Shown here: in pieces, positions 21,460 through 30,020 of the stretch
Layout: each line of letters opens with the position of its first letter
Numbering within the stretch: position 1 is the first letter of the stretch
Source of the DNA: Candidatus Thiodictyon syntrophicum
GTDB lineage: Bacteria; Pseudomonadota; Gammaproteobacteria; Chromatiales; Chromatiaceae
DNA length: 64,000 nt
Assembly (NCBI RefSeq): GCF_002813775.1
Contig: NZ_CP020370.1
Coordinates: 6,225,501-6,289,500 of the forward strand
Reading direction: 5' to 3'
The notes under the pieces: generated by a model
Told to the model about the DNA's origin: nothing
The model's database searches: none
The model's input: the letters and a program-made list of their open reading frames with translations, nothing else
Translations under genes and position numbers: made by a program

Positions 21460-22152
21460 CTGCTTCGACTCCTACTCAGCGTCGTCGCTACCCTGGGCCT
21501 GGCCCTCACGCTGATTCGCTGGTTCGCCCCCGGACTCCTTGGTATCCCCGTCGACCTGCAACTCGTCGCCCTCGGCAAAGAGTCTCCGCCCAAGGTTGTG
21601 GTTGTCGCCATTTATTCCGGTAACGATCCGCTGGGCGCCTTCCTGCCGGCCTATGGCAACCCACTGTGGGCCGATGACCGTTCCAACCCCGGACTGACGG
21701 CGAGCGCTGCCCCGGCAGTCGCTTTTCCGGCGCCTCCCGGGCAGCAATGGCAGGCGCAGTTTGGCAATGGCGAACGGATGATCTTCACCCCGGAACTGCG
21801 CCACTCCAACAGCCGCGATCAGCCCGCAGTCAATGCCCGCTGGAAAATCATGGAGAAGGCCGCACGCCGTCTCGCGGAGTATATGGTCGGGACACAATCG
21901 GGTCTACGCGCCGAGCTACGCCTGATCACCCGGGAGGGGTGGTGGACCTTCGCGGACGACGCGCTGATCCTGGCCAACGGCTGGGGCACGCGAGACGCCG
22001 GCGGCGAGACGTCCCTGCAAGCCGAGCGTTCGGACGGGCGGGTCTTTTCCACTTGGCCTTATCTCGGCCGCATCGCGACCATAGAGCCACACCGCTTCGG
22101 GCCCATGGCGCACGCGCCCGCCGCCCCTGGACCAGGGCCGGCAGGTAACTGA
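21460..22152 (+). pseudogene. Probable SGNH/GDSL-hydrolase remnant with internal deletion
   Basis: The frame has no ATG near its start; it is open from 21439, with a possible CTG start at 21460. It encodes a membrane anchor (LLRLLLSVVATLGLALTLIRW), then VVVVAIYSGNDP, which fits the GxND block of SGNH hydrolases found as membrane-tethered acyl-ester hydrolases. The block with the nucleophile (GDS) that should lie between these two parts is absent, so about 100-150 residues seem to be missing in frame. The C-terminal 90 residues are not recognised. A GTG at 21598 could start a shorter product without the anchor. The assignment is from memory of family motifs. Confidence 0.4.
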
Positions 22153-22558
22153 GGAGCGGAACCGTGCCGATCCTGTAACGCCGCTCACAGTTCTGAGAAT
22201 GACAACGACTTACAGCACCCGCAAACGACACCCTGGCCCTGAGACACGCCCACTGCTACCGGCGAAATCGCCCCAATCACGTCAGAAAGTGACAATTCTC
22301 GTCACCTTTTGCAGGATTTTGGCGCATCTCCCAAGGGCGCCAGGCCCGATGAACGGGTAGTGAACCGCGGCGCGCCTTTACTATCCTTTACATCACAGAT
22401 GCTTGGCAGGAAGATCAGGGGCCCGGCAGGGCGGCCCAAGGCGCTGGCCCGGAACATGCTTGGGCCGATAGCGGGAGACAAGCAGGGCGCGGCTGCACGG
22501 CAACCGCGGCAGCCTCCCGGCTCAGCCGGTTCCACCCATTCACCCAGAGAGAATAGCC
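22153..22558. other. Upstream region of pilA
   Basis: 406 bases with no gene. Apart from the sigma-54-like site at 22445-22460 nothing else is recognised. The long leader expected between that promoter and the start codon (about 88 bases) is plausible for a pilin gene. Confidence 0.5.
22445..22460 (+). promoter_or_regulatory. Candidate sigma-54 promoter for pilA
   Basis: TGGCCCGGAACATGCT has GG and GC spaced by ten bases, as in the -24/-12 consensus TGGCACGNNNNTTGCW, with two mismatches. Pilin genes of Pseudomonas and relatives depend on RpoN with PilR, which supports the reading. No upstream activator site was identified. Confidence 0.45.
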
Positions 22559-22978
22559 ATGAAAAAGTACCAACAAGGCTTCACCTTGATAGAACTGATG
22601 ATCGTCGTCGCGATCATCGGCATTCTGGCGGCCATCGCCATCCCGTCCTACCAAGATTTCACCACACGCAGCAAGGTGGCGGAAGGACTCAACCTCGCTG
22701 GCTCGCCGAAAGCTTCGGCGGCCGAATTTGCGCTCAATAATGGCCATTGGCCGGCAAGTGGTGTCGGGAGTCTCGGCTACCAGTCCCCGACGACCAAATA
22801 TGTTCGGAGTATCGCCGTCGCCGGAAGCCACATCACGATCACGTATGCGGGCACCGCGGGCGTAGTGGCTGGCAGCAACATCATCATCGCCGGCTCGCTG
22901 AACGCAGGCGGCGCCAAGTGGGTGTGCACCGGCGGCAACGTTAACATCAGATATCGGCCGTCCAACTGCCGGCCATAG
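22559..22978 (+). CDS. pilA: Type IV major pilin
   Basis: 139 residues. MKKYQQG is the prepilin leader with Gly7 before Phe8; the mature protein begins FTLIE with the conserved Glu at its fifth position, followed by the hydrophobic N-terminal helix. Cys123 and Cys137 would form the C-terminal disulfide loop. It should polymerise into type IV pili for twitching, adhesion or DNA uptake. A terminator follows at 23053. The large membrane protein downstream could modify the pilin. Confidence 0.93.
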   Translation: MKKYQQGFTLIELMIVVAIIGILAAIAIPSYQDFTTRSKVAEGLNLAGSPKASAAEFALNNGHWPASGVGSLGYQSPTTKYVRSIAVAGSHITITYAGTAGVVAGSNIIIAGSLNAGGAKWVCTGGNVNIRYRPSNCRP

Positions 22979-23052
22979 GCACTAATATGACTGCGTCGCA
23001 GTGGTTTTTCGCCTGATAGTAACCTGCACGCCGGCGATCAGATACTGCCTCA

Positions 23053-23080
23053 AGCCCCGGGGGACAATCCGGGGCTTTTT
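23053..23080 (+). terminator. Rho-independent terminator of pilA
   Basis: AGCCCCGG (23053-23060), an 8-base loop and CCGGGGCT (23069-23076) followed by TTTT. It ends pilA transcription and so separates pilA from the glycosyltransferase-like gene. Confidence 0.85.
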
Positions 23081-23157
23081 GGTTTTTCGAGCACACCCGC
23101 GGGGCCCACCAGGACTCCGACCCATGCCGAGGCCCATTAATCCGGAAAGAGCAGTTG

Positions 23158-23284
23158 TCCACAGATGAACACAGATTAATGGCTTGTGATTGGCCGTTGG
23201 CTCAGCTTGCCGGTGAATGTGACATCAGCGACAAGCATAGACAATGCTAAAGAATATCTGTGTTCATCTGTGTTCATCTGTGGA
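23158..23284. repeat. Inverted-repeat element with TCCACAGATGAACACAG ends, copy 1
   Basis: The left end TCCACAGATGAACACAG and the right end with TCTGTGTTCATCTGTGGA are inverted copies around a non-coding centre, 127 bases in all. The right end carries the TGTTCATC unit twice, the left end once. A second copy of 141 bases lies at 46197-46337. It looks like a non-autonomous MITE-type element; no transposase is in the window. Confidence 0.8.
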
Positions 23285-23301
23285 TTTAGGGTTAACTATT
23301 C

Positions 23302-25302
23302 ATGATGAAACTGCACACCTCCTTGCGCAACCCGGCCCTGATCGCGCTCACGCTATCACTGATCCTCGGCCTCGGCTGGTTCGCGTTTGCGCCCGGCTTG
23401 TCCGGCCCCTTTTTCTTCGACGACCAGATTCACCTGCCCAAACTCGCCGGTTCGGGTAACGGCATCCACACCCCGGATGAGGTGATGCGGTTGATACTGC
23501 CGGACGATGGGGGTTCCGGGCGTTCTCTATCCTACCTGTCGCTCTTGGTGGACGACAACGGCTGGCCCACCTCACCCCAGGCATTCAAGCGCACCAATCT
23601 CCTGCTCCATCTCTTGAATGGCGTCTTGGTATTCGTCTTTTTACGCGGGCTCACCCGCCTACTCCAGCCCGCAGGTGCCACCACTCACCACGCCGACTGG
23701 GTCGCATTGGCAGGGGCCGCCCTCTGGTTGCTGCACCCGCTGCACCTGTCGCCGATCATGATGGTGATACAGCGGATGACCCTGCTTGGGGGTACCTTCT
23801 CGCTGCTGGCGCTCATCGCCTATCTCCACGGTCGCGGGATAGCCGCGGAACGCCCCTGGACGGCCCTGTTTTGGCTGGGGCCGGTCTTCGGGGCCTGTCT
23901 GGTGCTGGGTATTCTTAGCAAGGAGACGGCCTTTATGACCCTGGCCTATGTGGCAACCCTGGAACTGACGGTGCTCGGGGCAAACCGACCGCCCCGCCCC
24001 GCCTGGTGGCGCGCCTGGTCTGCCGTCTTCCTGATCCTGCCCCTGATCCTGCTGGGGCTCTACTTCGCAACGGTCTTCAGCACCATGGCGGATGCATACC
24101 AGGCACGCGCCTTCAATCTCAGCGAGCGCCTGATGACCGAGGGCCGGGTCCTGATGCAGTACTTGCGGGTCATTCTGCTGCCCTCACTCAGCGAGTCCAC
24201 GCCCTTTCGGGACGATTTCGCGATCTCGCGCGGGCTCCTCGACCCACCCCAGACACTGGCGGCCTTGGGGGCAATCGCCCTGCTGCTCGCCCTGGCGATC
24301 CTTAAGCGGCGCGCCTGGCCACTGTTCGCCTTGGCAATCCTTTGGTTCTTTCTTGGGCACCTGCTCGAAGGGACAGTCCTGCCACTCGAGATCTATTTCG
24401 AGCACCGCAACTACCTCCCGATGCTCGGTCCTATTTTCGCCCTTTGCTACGCGGTATTCGCGGTCCCCCTGGCCTATCGACACCTGCTCACCGCCGGTCT
24501 GCTGGGTATGATCGCGCTGGTCGGGGCCATTACCTGGAGTTCCGCGCGGGTCTGGGGCAATGCCAGGTCGATCGCCATCCTGTGGTCCGCCGAACGTCCG
24601 GCCTCCCACCGTGCCCAGGTCGTCGCGATCAACTACTGGGCCAACCAGGGGGATTGGGGACGGCTACGGACCCAACTCGACCAAGCCACGGCGGCGCAGC
24701 CGACCAATGCCAACTTACCGCTCTTTCGCTATGCCTTGGAGCACTGCACAGACGCGCGCCTGCCAAGCCTCGGCGCCGACGTCGAGGAGATCGCGCGGGT
24801 GGCGCAAACGGCCCCCTTGGACTTTGGGAGCCTGGAGGGCCTGAAATGGATCATCGACCGGGACCGAGACGGACATTGCCGGATCGACCCCAAGGAGATA
24901 CAGCGGATCTTCGACATTTACCTGGCAAGTCCCAAATTCACCGCCAGCCCCATGCCCCACCGCCAGTTGGCGACCCTGCTCGCCTCCTACCGGCAGCAAC
25001 AGGGTGACCTGGACGGGACCATCCGGGCACTTGACCGCGCCTATGCGGCTTCACCGTCTTTTACCACGGCCCTGGATCAAGCCTATTTTCTGATGAGCGC
25101 GGGGCTTCTGGACGATGCCAGGCATTATGTGGATATCGCTGTCGCGACTCCACCACGAAATCTGTTTCAATGGCTGGAACGCGATCGTCGGCTTGCTGCC
25201 TATCAGGACTTCCTTCGCGACAAGGGGGCGCAGAATGCCGCCCAGGCGCATGATGCCAAAGCTGCTTTGGAGGGCGAAGCGCAGACGCCTCGGGGGCACT
25301 GA
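23302..25302 (+). CDS. GT-C-type membrane protein with C-terminal TPR-like region
   Basis: 666 residues. About eleven to thirteen membrane helices fill residues 15-440, and a soluble TPR-like helical region follows. After the first helix comes FFFDDQIHL (Asp40-Asp41), the acidic pair in the first outer loop that is the usual catalytic signature of GT-C glycosyltransferases using lipid-linked donors. The position just after pilA suggests pilin O-glycosylation, but a terminator and a repeat lie between, so this is inference. An alternative is a role in surface-polymer assembly with the sugar cluster downstream. Confidence 0.6.
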   Translation: MMKLHTSLRNPALIALTLSLILGLGWFAFAPGLSGPFFFDDQIHLPKLAGSGNGIHTPDEVMRLILPDDGGSGRSLSYLSLLVDDNGWPTSPQAFKRTNLLLHLLNGVLVFVFLRGLTRLLQPAGATTHHADWVALAGAALWLLHPLHLSPIMMVIQRMTLLGGTFSLLALIAYLHGRGIAAERPWTALFWLGPVFGACLVLGILSKETAFMTLAYVATLELTVLGANRPPRPAWWRAWSAVFLILPLILLGLYFATVFSTMADAYQARAFNLSERLMTEGRVLMQYLRVILLPSLSESTPFRDDFAISRGLLDPPQTLAALGAIALLLALAILKRRAWPLFALAILWFFLGHLLEGTVLPLEIYFEHRNYLPMLGPIFALCYAVFAVPLAYRHLLTAGLLGMIALVGAITWSSARVWGNARSIAILWSAERPASHRAQVVAINYWANQGDWGRLRTQLDQATAAQPTNANLPLFRYALEHCTDARLPSLGADVEEIARVAQTAPLDFGSLEGLKWIIDRDRDGHCRIDPKEIQRIFDIYLASPKFTASPMPHRQLATLLASYRQQQGDLDGTIRALDRAYAASPSFTTALDQAYFLMSAGLLDDARHYVDIAVATPPRNLFQWLERDRRLAAYQDFLRDKGAQNAAQAHDAKAALEGEAQTPRGH

Positions 25303-25405
25303 AACGCCGGCAGACAAGACGCCCGCGCGGCACCTGGACGTCCGACAGCTACCGGGACTGCGCCCGACCCGGCGTCAGGTCCGCCAACCCACACCGGAGC
25401 AACCC

Positions 25406-25543
25406 ATGCAAACCTACGAAGTCGATGTCGGGGCCCGGGCCAACGAGCAGGCGCGCCTGCCAGGTACCCGACGCTTCGCGCGGTTGCACAGCGAGCACAT
25501 CGCCGAGCAGATCGAGGACGCCGGCAACGGTGTTCGGGGATGA
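25406..25543 (+). pseudogene. DUF29-like N-terminal remnant
   Basis: ATG at 25406 opens a 45-residue frame. YEVDVGARANEQARL and FARLHSEHIAEQIEDAG resemble the N-terminal helix pair of DUF29 proteins, which are normally about 140-150 residues. The rest of the domain is missing and the frame runs into the next gene, whose start overlaps its stop. It is probably a decayed fragment. The match is by eye only. Confidence 0.35.
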
Positions 25544-26406
25544 CCCCGCAGATCTTGAGAATGAAGCCTAAACCTCTGGTCACTATCGGTATGCCCGTCT
25601 ACAACGAGGCGGGGTTTATCCGGGCAGCATTGGAATCGCTGGTGAACCAGGACTACCACCATCGCGAGCTCATCATTTCAGATAACGCATCCACGGACGA
25701 TACGGGTGAGATTGCCCGCGCTTTCGTCGCGCGTTACCCCTGGATGCGCTATCACCGCTTCGCTGAGAACCGCGGGCCGGGTGACAATTTTGCATTTGTC
25801 CGAGACCAGGCACAGGGAGACTACTTCATCTGGGCGGCCGGACACGACAGCTGGTCGGAGAACTACCTGTCGGCATGCATTTGCCTGCTGCAATCCCACC
25901 CCCAGGCGGCCCTGGCGTTCGGCAGTACGACCTGGATCGATGCCAACGGGCACCCCATGACACGGGAAACGGGGTGGACCGACACCCGGGGAATGGATAA
26001 CGCGGCACGCTACTTCAGCGTGCTATGGGGAAACATGAATCCCATCCTTGGCGTCATCCGCACGGATTACCTGAGGGACTGCCCGATCATCAATACGGTG
26101 GGAAGCGACCTTATTATCTTGTCCTATCTGGCTCTGCGCGGCGATTTCCTCCATGCGCTGGATGCTCGTTGGCAACGTCGTGAATTCCGCCAGGAGCGGC
26201 GTTACGCGGACAAATTGGCGCGCTACCGCACCCGGGAATTCGGACTTGCCAGGGGTTTCTTCAATCGCGCCTTTCCACTGGTACGCCTGCCCTATGAACT
26301 CATGCGGGGTGTCTGGCGATCATCCCACCCGCTTACGCGACGACTGTCCATTGCCGGGCTGCTGATTCCAACCATGTTCGTACGTTACCTGTCGGGACGA
26401 CAGTGA
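25540..26406 (+). CDS. Family 2 glycosyltransferase
   Basis: 288 residues of GT-A fold: VTIGMPVYNEAGFIRAALESL at the N-terminus and a DNASTD nucleotide-binding loop. It should transfer an activated sugar to a lipid-linked or surface glycan acceptor. Either ATG 25540 or ATG 25561 (MKPKPLVTIG) may be the start; the second fits the family better. The stop overlaps the next gene's GTG start, so it is the first gene of a tightly packed sugar operon. Confidence 0.85.
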   Translation: MTPQILRMKPKPLVTIGMPVYNEAGFIRAALESLVNQDYHHRELIISDNASTDDTGEIARAFVARYPWMRYHRFAENRGPGDNFAFVRDQAQGDYFIWAAGHDSWSENYLSACICLLQSHPQAALAFGSTTWIDANGHPMTRETGWTDTRGMDNAARYFSVLWGNMNPILGVIRTDYLRDCPIINTVGSDLIILSYLALRGDFLHALDARWQRREFRQERRYADKLARYRTREFGLARGFFNRAFPLVRLPYELMRGVWRSSHPLTRRLSIAGLLIPTMFVRYLSGRQ

Positions 26407-27374
26407 AGACCTACCTGGCGGGTGCGCGGCTGAGAAATCTCGCGGAGCGTGCGCGGCCGGCGCGACGCCTGGCGTCCCGACTTTTCACCCCTCTGGCGCT
26501 CATCGCCCTGCTCTGGGCGATCTGGCACGGACGCCAGACGCTGGCGACGCTCGTTGTGGATGCGCGGCTCGACCTGCTGGCGGCCTCACTGTCGATTTGG
26601 CTAGGCCTGCATCTCGTGTCACCACTCTTTACGCTGCGCACGCTCCGCGGCTGGGGCCAGCCGCTGCGGTATCGCGACGCCTTATGCATTCACGTCGTCC
26701 GACTCCCGGCCAAGTACCTGCCGGGCGGAATCTGGCACAGTGTCGCCCGCGCCGCCGACTATCGACGCCTCGCCGTCAACCACCGGGTCATTGCCGCCTA
26801 CCTTCTGATCGAGACCCTCACACTGGCCGGGGTCACGTTGTTTCTGGGTGGTGCGGGGGTATTCGCCACCGGCGTGGTGACTGGCGCCTGGGCGATCGCG
26901 ACCGGGCTATGCGCCGTCCTTGGCGTCTGCGTGCTGTTGGCGGCGCCATGGGTGTCACAGACGTTATTCATAACCATTGAACCAAAGCTGTCTCTTCGTC
27001 AATATCTCATCAACGCGGCTGTGCTGGCTGTCTATTGGGGCTGGGCCGGTATGGCTTTCGCCCTGTTCCTGAATGCGTTTCCAGCGCTGAGACTGGCGGC
27101 GTCGAACGTTGAAGCCGCTGTTATCTATGTCTTTTCCTGGGGTATCGGATTTGTCACCCTGTTCGCCCCCCAGGGAATCGGCGTCTCGGAGTTGGTCGCA
27201 TCCCATCTCCTGGGGGAACGCGACAGCGTGGTTACCTTGGCGGCCCTGCTGGCCGGCTTTCGGGTCGTCATCCTCGCCGCGGATGTCGCGGCCTGGCTGC
27301 TGGCGACGCTGCCACACACTTGCGGTCGCCCAGCGTCCGGCGTCGCGTCGCAGCCCCCCCCTCGCGAATCCTGA
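26403..27374 (+). CDS. LPG-synthase-type membrane protein (possible flippase)
   Basis: 323 residues with about eight hydrophobic helices and the motif RLPAKYLPGGIWH, characteristic of the lysylphosphatidylglycerol synthase transmembrane superfamily (PF03706, UPF0104). The soluble aminoacyl-transfer domain of MprF is absent. Such stand-alone members often lie in glycan clusters and are suspected to flip or modify lipid-linked intermediates. The start is the GTG at 26403 that overlaps the glycosyltransferase stop. The role is inferred from context. Confidence 0.65.
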   Translation: MKTYLAGARLRNLAERARPARRLASRLFTPLALIALLWAIWHGRQTLATLVVDARLDLLAASLSIWLGLHLVSPLFTLRTLRGWGQPLRYRDALCIHVVRLPAKYLPGGIWHSVARAADYRRLAVNHRVIAAYLLIETLTLAGVTLFLGGAGVFATGVVTGAWAIATGLCAVLGVCVLLAAPWVSQTLFITIEPKLSLRQYLINAAVLAVYWGWAGMAFALFLNAFPALRLAASNVEAAVIYVFSWGIGFVTLFAPQGIGVSELVASHLLGERDSVVTLAALLAGFRVVILAADVAAWLLATLPHTCGRPASGVASQPPPRES

Positions 27375-27385
27375 GGACTCTAACC

Positions 27386-28159
27386 ATGAAAGCAGTCATT
27401 CTTGCGGGCGGCCTTGGAACCCGGATCTCCGAAGAGACCTACCTCAGGCCCAAGCCGATGATCGAGATCGGCGGCAAACCGATCCTGTGGCACATCATGA
27501 AGCTCTATGCTGCCCATGGGGTGAATGACTTCGTGATCTGCTGCGGCTATAAGGGCTATCTGATCAAAGAGTATTTCGCCAATTATTTTCTGCACATGTC
27601 GGACGTGACTTTCGACATGCGGAACAATACCATGCAAGTACATGAGCATCATGCCGAACCCTGGCATGTGACGCTGGTGGATACCGGCGAGGACACGCTG
27701 ACGGGCGGCCGACTCAAACGCGTGGCCCCCTATGTGCAGGACGAGGACGCCTTCTGCTTCACTTACGGAGATGGCGTGGCTGACGTCGATATCACGCGCG
27801 AAATCGCCTTCCATCGGGGACACGGTAGATTGGCGACAGTGACCGCCGTGCTGCCTCCTGGACGCTACGGTGCCCTGCAACTGGCAGGGGATCAGGTGAC
27901 TGGATTCATGGAAAAGCCGCGTGGTGATGGTGGACTGATCAACGGCGGGTTTTTTGTGCTCGCCCCGCGGTGTCTGACACTCATCGAGAATGACCAATCG
28001 AGCTGGGAGGGCGAACCTCTGACGGAGCTGGCACGGCAGGGCCAGCTCATGGCCTTTGTGCATCATGGCTTCTGGCAACCGATGGACACCCTGCGCGACA
28101 AGAATCAGCTCGAGGCCCTGTGGGATTCAGGCCAGGCACCTTGGCGGGTTTGGTGTTAG
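27386..28159 (+). CDS. rfbF: Glucose-1-phosphate cytidylyltransferase
   Basis: 257 residues. MKAVILAGGLGTRISEETYLRPKPM is the nucleotidyltransferase start. The whole sequence follows RfbF, including ICCGYKGYLIKEYF and YGDGVADVDI. It makes CDP-glucose from CTP and glucose-1-phosphate, the first step to CDP-linked deoxysugars. TGAGGA precedes the ATG at 27386. The dehydratase gene follows after 224 bases, in which nothing is recognised. Confidence 0.93.
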   Translation: MKAVILAGGLGTRISEETYLRPKPMIEIGGKPILWHIMKLYAAHGVNDFVICCGYKGYLIKEYFANYFLHMSDVTFDMRNNTMQVHEHHAEPWHVTLVDTGEDTLTGGRLKRVAPYVQDEDAFCFTYGDGVADVDITREIAFHRGHGRLATVTAVLPPGRYGALQLAGDQVTGFMEKPRGDGGLINGGFFVLAPRCLTLIENDQSSWEGEPLTELARQGQLMAFVHHGFWQPMDTLRDKNQLEALWDSGQAPWRVWC

Positions 28160-28383
28160 CGGATGATGAGAATCGGTATGGTTAGGCTTCGCACGCAAGT
28201 GTACATCAGACCTGATTTCGGCTACCCTGACCGTGACAAGGCACAACCCTGAATTCAGGAAAGCACAGGGGGATATCCGCCATGCTGATCACCCTCCACA
28301 CGACGAAGCAACGCTATACTTCAGGTGCGTGATGGGGACCGGACACCCAGCATCCGACTCCGACCTGCAAGTACCCAGGAAAA

Positions 28384-29454
28384 ATGATCTGGACCAACAA
28401 GAGCGTGCTGATCACCGGCCACACCGGTTTCAAAGGCGGCTGGTTGGCTTTGTGGTTGAATCGGCTCGGGGCCGAAGTGCATGGCTATAGCCTCGCCCCC
28501 CCAACCGAACCCAACCTGTTCGGGGTCGCACGGGTGGGTGCGGCGCTGGCATCGGACATCCGTGGTGATTTGGCCGATCTGGCCCGGCTCAAGACGGCGT
28601 TCAGCAACGCAGCCCCGCAGGTCGTCTTTCACTTGGCCGCTCAGCCGCTGGTCCGGGAAAGCTATCGCGACCCGCTGGGCACCCTGGTTACCAATGTCCT
28701 GGGTACGGCCCGTGTGCTCGAGGCCGTTCGAGGATGTGAGTCGGTGCGTGCCGTGGTATTGATTACCACCGACAAGGTCTACCAGAATCGCGAGTGGGCC
28801 TACCCCTATCGGGAGGTTGACGCGCTCGGCGGACACGACCCCTACAGTGCCAGCAAGGCGGCGGCGGAGGTGGTGGCTGCCAGTTACCGGGCAAGTTTCT
28901 TTTCAGAGACCGCCGGGCATCCGGCGCGGATCGCTACCGCCCGCGCCGGCAACGTCATCGGTGGGGGCGACTGGGCTTCCGACCGACTGGTGCCGGACTG
29001 TGTTCGCGCCTTTGCAGAGGGGGAGCCGGCCCGCTTGCGTTTCCCAGGCTCGGTGCGTCCCTGGCAGCATGTGCTGGAGCCGCTGGCCGGCTACCTGCGA
29101 CTGGCCGAGCAACTGGTCCAACCAGCCGGCGGTCCCTTGGCCCGGGCCTGGAATTTCGGACCCGACGCCGGCAGCGATGCGACCGCGGGTGAGGTGGCCA
29201 TGGCGCTGGCCCGGCTGTGGGGCGCGGGTGCCCGGGCGGAGGCGGGTCCAGACGTGGAGCAACCCCATGAAGCGGGCCTGCTTCGACTTGATAGTACCCT
29301 GGCCCGCTCGGTGCTGGGCTGGGCGCCGCGCTGGACCTTGGCGTTAGCCCTGGCGCAGACCGCCAGCTGGTATCGGGCATGGCTGCGGGGCGCGGACATG
29401 ACGGCCTTTTGTCTCAGCCAGATTGACGACTATGAAGCGGCAGCCTCACCGTGA
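28384..29454 (+). CDS. rfbG: CDP-glucose 4,6-dehydratase
   Basis: 356 residues of the extended SDR family. The Rossmann motif is TGHTGFKGGW (11-20); the catalytic residues are Thr129-Asp130 and Tyr154-SAS-Lys158. The FKGGWLALWL motif is diagnostic of RfbG. It forms CDP-4-keto-6-deoxyglucose. The next gene begins with a GTG overlapping its stop, so the two are coupled. The C-3 dehydrase RfbH, which would lead to 3,6-dideoxyhexoses, is absent. Confidence 0.92.
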   Translation: MIWTNKSVLITGHTGFKGGWLALWLNRLGAEVHGYSLAPPTEPNLFGVARVGAALASDIRGDLADLARLKTAFSNAAPQVVFHLAAQPLVRESYRDPLGTLVTNVLGTARVLEAVRGCESVRAVVLITTDKVYQNREWAYPYREVDALGGHDPYSASKAAAEVVAASYRASFFSETAGHPARIATARAGNVIGGGDWASDRLVPDCVRAFAEGEPARLRFPGSVRPWQHVLEPLAGYLRLAEQLVQPAGGPLARAWNFGPDAGSDATAGEVAMALARLWGAGARAEAGPDVEQPHEAGLLRLDSTLARSVLGWAPRWTLALALAQTASWYRAWLRGADMTAFCLSQIDDYEAAASP

Positions 29455-30020
29455 CGACGACCTCCCGTTTTGAGATCCTGAACACGCCGATCAGTGGATT
29501 GCACCTGATCCGGCGTCGCCCCTTGGGTGACCGGCGGGGCTATCTGGAGCGCCTGTTCTGCGCGGAGGAACTGCGGGGGCTTATCCCTGGGCGAGGTATC
29601 GCGCAGGTCAATCATTCATTCACTAACCGGCGCGGCACGGTGCGCGGAATGCACTTTCAGTATCCACCCCATACCGAGACCAAGTTTGTCAGTTGCCTGC
29701 GCGGCGCGGTGTTCGATGTCGCGGTGGATCTGCGCAGAGGCTCCACCACCTTCCTGCGCTGGCACGCCGCCATCCTGAGCGCCGACAATCATCAGACCAT
29801 TCTGATCCCGGAGGGCTGCGCCCACGGTTTTCAAACCCTGACTGACGATTGTGAGCTGCTGTATTTACATACCGCAGCCTATCAACCCAGCGCCGAAGGG
29901 GGCCTGAACCCGCGGGACCCCCGACTCGGCATCCACTGGCCCGAGGTCCTGACTGAGGTATCTTCCCGCGACACCGCACACCCCCTATTGACCGAAGCTT
30001 TCGGCGGGTTGGAGGTATGA
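29451..30020 (+). CDS. RmlC-like sugar 3,5-epimerase
   Basis: 189 residues with a cupin fold. RRGYLERLFCAEEL, the QVNHSFTNRRGTVRGMHFQ segment with its catalytic His, and IPEGCAHGFQTL are the RmlC signature. Here the likely substrate is the CDP-4-keto-6-deoxyhexose from RfbG and not dTDP-sugar, judging by neighbours. Start at GTG 29451, overlapping rfbG by four bases; the stop overlaps the methyltransferase ATG. Position-specific epimerisation (C3, C5 or both) cannot be told from the sequence. Confidence 0.87.
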   Translation: MTTTSRFEILNTPISGLHLIRRRPLGDRRGYLERLFCAEELRGLIPGRGIAQVNHSFTNRRGTVRGMHFQYPPHTETKFVSCLRGAVFDVAVDLRRGSTTFLRWHAAILSADNHQTILIPEGCAHGFQTLTDDCELLYLHTAAYQPSAEGGLNPRDPRLGIHWPEVLTEVSSRDTAHPLLTEAFGGLEV

